From the NCBI GenBank assembly GCA_009746045.1, contig RPFO01000171.1, positions 1 through 64,000 of the forward strand: DNA of 64,000 nt, given 5' to 3'. Source of the stretch: Mesostigma viride. Taxonomy: Eukaryota; Streptophyta; Mesostigmatophyceae; Mesostigmatales; Mesostigmataceae. The translations under genes were made by a program, and so were the position numbers. The notes beneath the pieces are model-generated. The model ran no database searches, had not been told where the DNA came from, and saw nothing but the letters and a program-made list of their open reading frames with translations. Of the stretch, positions 21,267 through 30,040 are shown one piece after another (position 1 is the stretch's first letter; every line of letters begins with the position of its first letter).

Positions 21267-23833
21267 CCCAGGAAGTGGTCCAGGCATGCTTGAGGAAAGC
21301 AGACAGGGTGTTTGCTCAGTTGAGACGCAAGGATAGGGGCTGGAATGTGCTGAGGCCTCAGGTGGGGCTGAAGGTCAGAATGTGGAAGGAGCCATCAATG
21401 CAGGGCAAGAGGGGCAAGTGGCAGAACGGGGTGGTGACCTGTGTGGAAGATGCCAATCGTTCCTGCCTTGTGGCCTTGGAGAGTAATCCCAGGCATGTTT
21501 ACAGGTTGAGCTGGGCCAACGTCAAGGAACGCAAGCCACATGCAATCTGGCCTGCAGACGGGCCTGGACCCCAGTGTTGGCTGGAGGGCCAGGTTAAGGA
21601 CCAGGTAGTTGATGTGCCTGTCACTGACGTGGGAGGTGGCTATCCCTCTGATGATGATGAGGTGCAGGAGGCAACTGCATCACCTGTGGTGGAGCCAACG
21701 GGGGCTGGGCCTGCACCAGGGTCCAAGAGGCCACTCATGGCAGACATTGTCCGGTCGCTCATGTTCAACAAGCACAAGGATCCCAAGGTATCTAAGTTGA
21801 CTGAATGGGGTTCTTGCTGGGCTGCTACCCTAGAAGTGGATACTAACTCAGAGGTGTCTATCATCAGGGTGGAGGATGCTCAGGGCCTGAAGGTGAATAA
21901 GGCTGGCTGCAGGGCAGTGAGTGACTTTACGGGCACTGTAACAATGAAGATCCTAGGGGAAGTGACTGTGCCTATCCTGGGTGTCCCCACTGCGTTCTGT
22001 GTGGTGGAAGGGTACCAGGGGCCTGCCATTTTGGGCCAGAATTTCTTGTGCATGCCAGGAGTGACTCTGTCAGCAGATGAGCTTGCACTAGAAGGTCACG
22101 GCAGTTTGCCCCTCCAGAGATATCACTACTCCAAGGGTCTAGCTGTGGCAGTCAAGGCTGTGAAGGGGCAGCAGAGTGTGGGGCCTGAAGGCAAGGAGCC
22201 CATTGCTGAGGACTTGTTGATCATCCCAACCACCCTAGATCCACGGGACTTGGGGGTGCACAAGTACCAGATTGCTGGTCACAGTCCTATTTCCTGGCAC
22301 CAGTTGGTAGAGTTGATGCAAAGCCCCAAGATGGCTAAGGCATGGATTCTAGGGTTTGTCTCCAGTGGGCATGACTGGATAGTGTCTAACTGTGCTGAGC
22401 CTGTGGATGAGTTGCCCAGGGAGCATCAGTTGCTAAGGCTCTTGTTTGTGCTCAAGCTGAAGGAGATAGACGGTGTGCAGGTGCCACATGTGAGGCCAGT
22501 TGTGACTGAGTACCATGGCACGGGGGAGCTGACAGATGAGGAGTTGTATACGCCTGGGATGCTGCATGATACCTGGAGGATTGTTCTGTGTATATATCTG
22601 TCTTTCCTGGTCAAGGGCATTGCGTACAGCTCTGTGCTGATTGATTTCAAGAGGGCTTTTCTTAAAGGTGATGTGGAGCAGGCCAAGGAGACGTGGCGTG
22701 ATATCCCTCCCTTCTTTGTAACAGTGCCCAAGGTGTGGAGAGCAGAGATCAAGTCAAAATATCTCAGAATACTCAAGGGTTTGGAGGGTCTCAGGTCCAG
22801 CCCTATCATCTGGAGAAAGAGCCTGGAAAAGTTTCTGAAAACTCACTGTGGCTTTACTGTGTCTCCAGTTGATCCTTGCTTGTTCCAGAGTACTCATGAA
22901 GGGTTGCCTGTGTTTGCATCTCTGCATGGAGATGACCTGCACCTTTTAGGGCCTCCTGAGTGGGTGGATTCAGTACTGTCCAAGATCCAGAAGAGGTTTG
23001 AGTTAGGAAAGGTCCAGCACATGAAGCAGGATGAGCCCATGGTGTTTTGTGGAATGCAGGCCACGCTGATCAAGAGGGCAGGTACTTGGTTTATCAAGAT
23101 GGAGGGTGGCAACAACTATCCTCAGCAGATCATTGATGCCCTCCAGCAGCCCATTACCCAGGCCAGGTGTGCCACAATCAGGGGAATGTTGGCTTGGCTA
23201 GCTAGCATTTGTGCCCCAGATTTGTTGGTGCTGAGTAGGCTCACAGATGCTCAGCTGGTTGAGGTAGGGGCAGAGCAGGTGGTTGAGTCTGTCAGGAGCT
23301 CACCTCCACTCATACTGGCAGCTGTGGACTTGTACAAACCACTCAACATGGTGCTTTTTGTGGACAGTTCCATGGACAGCAGGAAGGTGACGGATGTCAG
23401 GGGTAGGGCAGCAGCACTCATTACACTACAACAGGAGCACACTTCTCTGGTCAGCTGGTACAGTAGGTTACAGAACAGGGTGACGCCCAGCAGTGACATT
23501 GCTGAGTGCAGGGCAATATGTGAGGGGCTACACACTGCTCTTTACCTCAGGGAGTTATTCTACCAGCTCTGTCAGGTAGCTTCCTGTAGCTTGCAGCTGC
23601 ACACACTGGTCAAGACAGACAGCATGGGCATGGTGCAGTTTGTGCACAGACAGCTCGCCAGGAGCAGGGATCTGGATTATTTGTTGCTGAAGGAGATGTC
23701 TTACCTTGCTCATCTTGAACATGTGCCTGGTGTTGACAACCCAGCAGACGCCCTCACCAAGCTGGAGAGCAAGGCTGAGCTACAATACCCTGTGCTCAAA
23801 GGGCTCATGGACCCCTTTTCTGGTGGGACTTGA
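21260..23833 (+). CDS. pol: Pol: integrase tail, protease-like, reverse transcriptase, RNase H (857 aa), element D
   Basis: Residues 25-95 resemble an integrase C-terminal fold (VGLKVRMW...GKWQNGVV). Residues ~185-265 look like a retropepsin: VDTNSEVSII at ~193 and AILGQNFL at ~256; the active-site triad reads DTN, not DTG/DSG. Reverse transcriptase spans ~370-600, with LIDFKRAFLKGD (first Asp ~461), a LEGLRSSPIIW stretch matching the Copia YGLKQAPRAW, and HGDD at residues 556-559 in place of YVDD. RNase H spans ~690-840 (VDSSMD, AECRA, KTDSMG, VDNPADALTK). The frame is open throughout with a plausible ATG at 21260 overlapping the integrase stop. Converts element RNA to DNA in particles. Confidence 0.85.
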   Translation: MLAQEVVQACLRKADRVFAQLRRKDRGWNVLRPQVGLKVRMWKEPSMQGKRGKWQNGVVTCVEDANRSCLVALESNPRHVYRLSWANVKERKPHAIWPADGPGPQCWLEGQVKDQVVDVPVTDVGGGYPSDDDEVQEATASPVVEPTGAGPAPGSKRPLMADIVRSLMFNKHKDPKVSKLTEWGSCWAATLEVDTNSEVSIIRVEDAQGLKVNKAGCRAVSDFTGTVTMKILGEVTVPILGVPTAFCVVEGYQGPAILGQNFLCMPGVTLSADELALEGHGSLPLQRYHYSKGLAVAVKAVKGQQSVGPEGKEPIAEDLLIIPTTLDPRDLGVHKYQIAGHSPISWHQLVELMQSPKMAKAWILGFVSSGHDWIVSNCAEPVDELPREHQLLRLLFVLKLKEIDGVQVPHVRPVVTEYHGTGELTDEELYTPGMLHDTWRIVLCIYLSFLVKGIAYSSVLIDFKRAFLKGDVEQAKETWRDIPPFFVTVPKVWRAEIKSKYLRILKGLEGLRSSPIIWRKSLEKFLKTHCGFTVSPVDPCLFQSTHEGLPVFASLHGDDLHLLGPPEWVDSVLSKIQKRFELGKVQHMKQDEPMVFCGMQATLIKRAGTWFIKMEGGNNYPQQIIDALQQPITQARCATIRGMLAWLASICAPDLLVLSRLTDAQLVEVGAEQVVESVRSSPPLILAAVDLYKPLNMVLFVDSSMDSRKVTDVRGRAAALITLQQEHTSLVSWYSRLQNRVTPSSDIAECRAICEGLHTALYLRELFYQLCQVASCSLQLHTLVKTDSMGMVQFVHRQLARSRDLDYLLLKEMSYLAHLEHVPGVDNPADALTKLESKAELQYPVLKGLMDPFSGGT

Positions 23834-24795
23834 AGTCCAGCCTTTGCCAGTTGGTGGCTGACCAGTGCTGTTGTCCCCAGGGGGGAGGGCAACAGGTAGC
23901 CTACCTGTCACCAAGCAGGTAGAAGGCTCAACAGGAGCAAGCTCTTCCTGTAAAGGATTAGCACAGTGGGATGCCTTTGGCCTCGGGCAGTTAGGCCATG
24001 ACAGGGCAGGCCATGTTGAGAGTTCTTCCAGGTTGTTTGTATATATCTCTCTTGTTTAGTTTTCTTTAGCTGTGAATAAGTGACAACCTTGGATATTATG
24101 GTGTTGTAACCTGACAGTTGGGCCTTGCTGGTGCAGGCTGGTCCACTGGGAACACTCAACATTGGTTTTGGTGGATATTCTATAATAAACATAATCATGT
24201 TGTATGCCAATCTCTCTTGTTGTCTGTCATGTGACCAGGTTAAGTTTAACCTGGGGTTCTGGGGTAGGGTTCGATTCCCTAGTTGAGCCACAGCCTGGTA
24301 TGTATGACTCCTGGGCTTTAACACCCAGTGATGACATGGGCTCCCCATCAAGCAGTGGCACAGTGGTGTTGAAGTGGTTTCCATTGGTGAACATTTGGAT
24401 GGATGATGCCTGGAACGCTCGGGGCGGGCGCCATGAAACGGGCGCCAGTGATAACTGGGAAGACCAGGAACTCACTGTAATACGTTTCCTGTAGTCAGGG
24501 CCTCTCATTCAGATATCCAGGATATGTTGCCTAAGGAATATTCAATATCCTCCTTTAAGCCCAAGCCAAGGTACAGTTGCAAAAGAAAGGGTTGGGGATG
24601 ACCTGCAGGTCAAGTTAATGATCAGATGGCAGGGTTGAACCATAGATCCCTAAGAAGGATACCATTAAGGTGGCAAAAGGGGTGCTCATGAGGCTTATTA
24701 TAAGTCCAGGGTAACCAGGTGTCCATTTCACAAGGCAGCAAGGAATGGGTTGGTCATGGTGTGAAGCTTGCAGCTCCAAAACAAGAAAGGGTTGG
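23834..24795 (+). other. 3' untranslated interior of element D
   Basis: No credible gene in 962 bp. It contains ATAATAAACATAATC near 24181-24196, an LTR-like stretch GGGAAGACCAGGAACTCACT at 24458-24477, and a purine-rich ACAAGAAAGGGTTGG just before the 3' LTR as a candidate polypurine tract. Confidence 0.65.
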
Positions 24796-25439
24796 AGTTA
24801 GCATATTGGTGATGCAATATGCTAAGCATATCATACTTGAAGTGGCCTTTCCAACGCCGTGCTAAACGCCTCATTTGGACAAGGAACTTGAGAGTTATCA
24901 AGTCCCGAAGTAATGCCGCCGGACGCTACAGCAGTACCAGGACTAAGGACACGTGAGGGACAGGGCACGTGGCAGTGTTGGGTGAACCATCACACGTTAC
25001 GTGTCACAGGACCGACTGTCACTAGGAGGTACTGTGGTCAATATTGGTTGATGATACCAAGAATGTCACAGGACTTCAGGACTGGCAGTCCTGCAGGCCT
25101 GGGATGGACGGGTACTTGTCATGACGGATAAATCCAGAGCGTTACTGTCATTCATGGAAGGACAGACGTCCTGGATTGATGCAACCAAGGAAATTGACAG
25201 TGGCGGACCTGCCAAGGCGTGCAAGGCCTGGCAGCAATGGTGAGACCTAGAAAGGCTCGGACACAGCAGTGGCCAAGCGTCTTTTCCCAACACCGTCCGT
25301 GGGTGCTGCCGCCTCAGGCTAGTGACCACAGGGTAGTGAGGCAACTGTGGTAAAGGTTAAAAGCCGCTGGTTGAAACCATGGCTCCATTCATCACATCTT
25401 GGGAAGACCAGAAACTCACTGATCCGCGTTCATCTAAAT
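24796..25439 (+). repeat. 3' LTR of element D
   Basis: 644 bp, one difference from the 5' LTR. Confidence 0.93.
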
Positions 25440-27275
25440 GTGTGTGTACGTGTGTGTGCAGCCGCCCCTTGCGTGCATGGTGTATGTACATGTGAGTGCC
25501 GTTGCCCCAAGCGTGCATTGTGTGTGTAAGTGTGTGTGCAGCCGGCCCTTGCGTGCATGGTGTGTGTACATGTGAGTGCAGCCGGCCCTTGCGTGCATGG
25601 TGTGTGTACGTGTGTGTGCAGTTGCCCCTTGCGTGCGCGGTGTATGTACGTGTGTGTGCAGCCGGCCCTTGCGTGCGCGGTGTGTGTACATGTGAGTGCA
25701 GCCGCCCCAAGCGTGTGTACATGTGTGTGCAGTTGCCCCTTGCGTGCGCAGTGGATGTACGTGTGTGTGCATGCCGGCAATTGTGTGCATGGTGTGTGTA
25801 CGTGTGTGTGCAGCCGCCCCTTGCGTGCGCGGTGTGTGTACGTGTGTGTGCACTCGCCCCTTGCGTGCGCGGTGTATGTACGTGTGTGCAGCCGCCCTTG
25901 CGTGCGCGGTGTATGCCAGTGTGTGTGCATGCCGGCCCTTGCGTGCAAGGTGTGTGTAAGTGTGTGTGCAGCCCCTTGCGTGCATGGTGTATGTACGTGT
26001 GTGTGCAGCTGCCCCTTGCGTGCGCGGTGTGTGTACGTGTGTGTGCAGCCGCCCCTTGCGTGCGCGGTGTATGTACGTGTGTGTGCAGCCGGCCCTTGCG
26101 TGCATGGTGTGTGTACGTGTGTGTGCAGCCGGCCCTTGCGTGCGCGGTGGATGTACATGTGTGTGCAGTCGCCCCTTGCGTGCGCGGTGTAGGTATACGT
26201 ATGTGTGCAGCCGCCCCTTGCGTGCGCGGTGTAGGTACGTGTGTGTGCAGCCGCCCCAAGCGTGCGCGGTGTATGTACGTGTGTGTGCAGCCGGCCCTTG
26301 CGTGCATGGTGTGTGTACGTGTGTGTGCAGCCGGCCCTTGCGTGCGCGGTGGATGTACATGTGTGTGCAGTCGCCCCTTGGGTGCGCGGTGTAGGTACGT
26401 ATGTGTGCAGCCGCCCCTTGCGTGCGCGGTGTATGTACGTGTGTGTGCAGCCGCCCCGTGGTTGCGCGGTGTATGTACATGTGTGTGCAGTTGCCCCTTG
26501 CGTGCGCGGTGTATGTACGTGTGTGTGCAGCCGCCCCTTGCGTGCGCGGTGTAGGTACGTGTGTGTGCAGCCGCCCCAAGCGTGCGCGGTGTGTGTCCAT
26601 GTGTGTGCAGTTGCCCCTTGCGTGCGCGGTGTGTGTACGTGTGTGTGCAGCCGCCCCTTGCGTGCGCGGTGTATGTACGTGTGTGTGCAGTTGCCCCTTG
26701 CGTGCGCGGTGGATGTACGTGTGTGTGCAGCCGGCCCTTGCGTGCGCGGTGTGTGTACATGTGAGTGCAGCTGCCCCAAGCGTGCGCGGTGTGTGTACAT
26801 GTGTGTGCAGTTGCCCCTTGCGTGCGCGGTGGATGTACGTGTGTGTGCAGCCGCCCCTTGCGTGCGCGGTGTAGGTACGTGTGTGTGCAGCCGCCCCAAG
26901 CGTGCGCGGTGTGTGTACGTGTGTGTGCACTCGCCCCTTGCGTGCGCGGTGGATGTACATGTGTGTGCAGCCGCCCCTTGCGTGCATGGTGTATGTCCAT
27001 GTGTGGGCAGTTGCCCCTTGCGTGCGCGGTGTATGTACATGTTTTTGCACTCGCCCCTTGCGTGCATGGTGTATGTATGTGTGTGTGCAGCCGCCCCTTG
27101 CGTGCGCGGTGGATGTACGTGTGTGTGCAGCCACCCCTTTCGTGCGCGGTGTATGTACATGTGAGTGCCGTCGCCCCAAGCGTGCATTTTGTGTGTAAGT
27201 GTGTGTGCAGCAGCCCCTTGCGTGCGCGGTGTATGTACGTGTGTGTGCAGCCGCCCCGTGGTTGCGCGGTGGATG
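25440..27275. repeat. 40-bp satellite array, block 6
   Basis: About 46 units, largely repeating the unit order of block 4, then continuing through the uninterrupted target site of A2 (GCAGCCACCCCTTTCG near 27127). It ends GGATG, the target duplication of element C. Confidence 0.97.
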
Positions 27276-28019
27276 TGTCAAATATCTAGCGATGTTTCTC
27301 TACTTTTGTCACGCATTATGTTATCACGCATTATATGCGGGGAAAATTGACGCCGTCAGCTAGGTGTTTATTTACACGACTTGTTGTTGGGTTTGCATCC
27401 CTATTAATTGCACCCACAGGTCGTTGACTAGTTTAATATCATATACAATGTTTGAGTGTACTAAAATCCGAATGATGTTGCTCGGAATACAGCAAGCGTT
27501 ACCTGTCAGCACCGTTACAGGTGCCGTAATTTACATCGGCTCTCTCCGGATCAGATCAGGTCCGCAGTTTGTGGTGCCGCCCTGGAGGCGATAGGACTTT
27601 GAGCCTATCAGACCACACACACAATGTACCATGATGTGGACAATAGATTACAGGCTGCAAAGTCGTTATTATCTAGTGTTCTTTCCGTGGTTGTAGAGAC
27701 GCTAAGCTGCAGTGCCGTCAGATGTAAATCAACGGTGCATAATGCATTAGCCGCCACTACTTTGTGTGCCTAGAGTTGTTTGCTTGCCCAGCCGTGTGTG
27801 GCCCCGACCCAGTGTTGGTCGTGTGACCCTGCCCAGTGTTGGCATTGTCATTTGCCCTGGCCCAGTGTTGGCTATGGTAGACTGCGCCCAGTGTTGGCCG
27901 CACCGTGTTTTCCACTCTCAGTAAACGTATTTTAATACAAGAAGTCTTTTCCATACACTTGTGCAATATCTGGGTCATAACAGGCAAAAGATCTTTTCTC
28001 CGAGCCCCGGTTTCTGACA
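27276..28019 (+). repeat. 5' LTR of element C
   Basis: 744 bp. The motif CCCAGTGTTGG occurs four times within 27808-27898 at roughly 23-30 bp spacing, which suggests a repeated protein-binding site. Confidence 0.94.
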
Positions 28020-28038
28020 TGGTATCGAGTAGCGAGTG

Positions 28039-28437
28039 ATGCCTATGAACCCATATTTTCCAATTCCCAACGACCGCAACCTGAGATCTGGAATTGAGCT
28101 TTTTCAATTTCCCGAAGAATCTTGCCCAGACTACCTCGCAAGAGCAAATCTGCTTTTTGCCCAAGTTGAAGACATCTTCCCGGGCGTGTTTCCTGAATCT
28201 GCCTACTGCCGCTGGCTCCTGCGTGGCATTCGACAAGAATTTTTCAACTGTGTGTGTTTCAGCGAACTTCCAGACTTTTCAATCAGAAATCTACAGGATC
28301 TGCTCGACAACAACGCAGTATCTCTGGAGAGATTAAATCACACTTTACTTCACATTACAAATCTCCAACGCAATCAAGAACATGTCGGGAGGTGCGCCAG
28401 CTGTGGCACGAGAAGTCAAGGAGAGCAGCGTTCTTAG
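28039..28437 (+). CDS. Upstream ORF overlapping gag, element C (132 aa)
   Basis: ATG 19 bp after the LTR; 132 codons ending at 28437, overlapping the gag ATG (28382) in another frame. The protein is acidic and aromatic-rich (LFQFPEES, CPDYLARANL, ELPDFSIRNL). I recognise no domain; it has a faint Gag-helix look. It could be a real accessory product, a remnant of an older gag fused by frameshift, or chance. Confidence 0.4.
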   Translation: MPMNPYFPIPNDRNLRSGIELFQFPEESCPDYLARANLLFAQVEDIFPGVFPESAYCRWLLRGIRQEFFNCVCFSELPDFSIRNLQDLLDNNAVSLERLNHTLLHITNLQRNQEHVGRCASCGTRSQGEQRS

Positions 28438-29266
28438 TGCTCTCAAGAATCTCAACTTTGATGGGAGCGACCCCAAGAAATTCACCGGATTCCGAATCAA
28501 GGCGGAAGGGCAATTCGACGCCCTCGGATATTCAGATGTACTAGCTGGAAAGGATCCGATCGTGGTAAAGCAGCAAAAAATTGGTTACGCTGCCCTGATT
28601 GCTGGCCTCGACGGCAACGCGCTACTGCATGCCGCTACGGCCCCCAACAAGTATATGCACGAGGCGTGGACCGTCCTGGTTGACGTCTATGGACGTGACG
28701 AAACGACATCCACCCATCAGGCCGCGACACTTGAGGAACTGCTGTCAGCTGAGCAGATTCCCATGGATTCTGTTCCTGCAAATGTCAATCTCACCGAACG
28801 ATTGTACCTGCAATATAATAAATTAAGCAACAATAAACTCCATGATTCCATCCTGGTGACATCACACCGCCGCAGACTTCCTGCCCAGTATGGCCCCGTC
28901 CTGGCGGCGTACAACCTTCCCCCCGACTTGACGTGGAAAGACTACAAGACCGCCGTCCTGAAAGTGGACGACCATCTGCGTGTGCACCGCGCGGCCCAAG
29001 CTGGCAGCTCAGATTCCAGTGCACCAGTGTATCATACTGCTGCCTGCCCCCACTGTGCGGGTACTATCGACGAATCAGTCTTCCTCACCAAGGGTGGGAA
29101 AGTGCTGACCTGCAAGCACTGCCACCGTACCGGTCACACTGAGGATCGCTGCTGGTCCAAGAAGGCGGAGAACAAGTCCAAGAAACCTGAGGCGCACTTC
29201 ACCATGGACGGCGAGCCACTGGCTGACGACGTGGCAGATGTTCCTGCTGGTTTTTTCATTGAGTAG
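28382..29266 (+). CDS. gag: Gag-like protein of family C (294 aa)
   Basis: Copia-type Gag. Residues 15-205 form the helical domain with a KNLNFDGSDPKKFTGF-type N-terminus and a DYKTAVLKVDDHLR end. A Cys pair (CPHC) at about 223 precedes the zinc knuckle CKHCHRTGHTEDRC (C-x2-C-x4-H-x4-C) and a Lys-rich segment. It terminates 30 bp before the 3' LTR, so there is no space for pol. ATG context CAACATGTCGG fits a eukaryotic start; the overlapping upstream ORF could reduce initiation here. Confidence 0.88.
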   Translation: MSGGAPAVAREVKESSVLSALKNLNFDGSDPKKFTGFRIKAEGQFDALGYSDVLAGKDPIVVKQQKIGYAALIAGLDGNALLHAATAPNKYMHEAWTVLVDVYGRDETTSTHQAATLEELLSAEQIPMDSVPANVNLTERLYLQYNKLSNNKLHDSILVTSHRRRLPAQYGPVLAAYNLPPDLTWKDYKTAVLKVDDHLRVHRAAQAGSSDSSAPVYHTAACPHCAGTIDESVFLTKGGKVLTCKHCHRTGHTEDRCWSKKAENKSKKPEAHFTMDGEPLADDVADVPAGFFIE

Positions 29267-29296
29267 CCGGAATACGTGACATGCAGTATGGGGGTG

Positions 29297-30040
29297 TGTC
29301 AAATATCTAGCGATGTTTCTCTACTTTTGTCACGCATTATGTTATCACGCATTATATGCGGGGAAAATTGACGCCGTCAGCTAGGTGTTTATTTACACGA
29401 CTTGTTGTTGGGTTTGCATCCCTATTAATTGCACCCACAGGTCGTTGACTAGTTTAATATCATATACAATGTTTGAGTGTACTAAAATCCGAATGATGTT
29501 GCTCGGAATACAGCAAGCGTTACCTGTCAGCACCGTTACAGGTGCCGTAATTTACATCGGCTCTCTCCGGATCAGATCAGGTCCGCAGTTTGTGGTGCCG
29601 CCCTGGAGGCGATAGGACTTTGAGCCTATCAGACCACACACACAATGTACCATGATGTGGGCAATAGATTACAGGCTGCAAAGTCGTTATTATCTAGTGT
29701 TCTTTCCGTGGTTGTAGAGACGCTAAGCTGCAGTGCCGTCAGATGTAAATCAACGGTGCATAATGCATTAGCCGCCACTACTTTGTGTGCCTAGAGTTGT
29801 TTGCTTGCCCAGCCGTGTGTGGCCCCGACCCAGTGTTGGTCGTGTGACCCTGCCCAGTGTTGGCATTGTCATTTGCCCTGGCCCAGTGTTGGCTATGGTA
29901 GACTGCGCCCAGTGTTGGCCGCACCGTGTTTTCCACTCTCAGTAAACGTATTTTAATACAAGAAGTCTTTTCCATACACTTGTGCAATATCTGGGTCATA
30001 ACAGGCAAAAGATCTTTCCTCCGAGCCCCGGTTTCTGACA
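29297..30040 (+). repeat. 3' LTR of element C
   Basis: 744 bp, two substitutions from the 5' LTR. Confidence 0.94.

Larger units (their letters stand above)
17276..25439 (+). mobile_element. LTR retrotransposon family D (Copia-like, with pol)
   Basis: 8164 bp, flanked by GTGTG (17271-17275 and 25440-25444). The 644-bp LTRs differ at one position (17587 T, 25107 C). LTR ends are AGTTAG...CTAAAT, not TG...CA. Gene order by motifs is gag with zinc knuckle, integrase, aspartic-protease-like domain, reverse transcriptase, RNase H. The integrase-before-RT order is Copia-like, but the protease-like domain lies after integrase. The 5' part of gag is broken by frame changes while pol is open. No TGGTATC primer site follows the LTR. 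Confidence 0.93.
27276..30040 (+). mobile_element. LTR retrotransposon family C (gag only)
   Basis: A complete 2765-bp element with 744-bp LTRs (27276-28019 and 29297-30040) of form TGTCAAATATC...TTTCTGACA. They differ at two positions (27641/29662 and 27996/30017 areas). GGATG flanks both sides (27271-27275 and 30041-30045). The primer site TGGTATCGAGTAGCGAG follows the 5' LTR; ATGGGGG precedes the 3' LTR. Only gag plus a short overlapping upstream frame are present, so it needs enzymes in trans. Confidence 0.95.
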
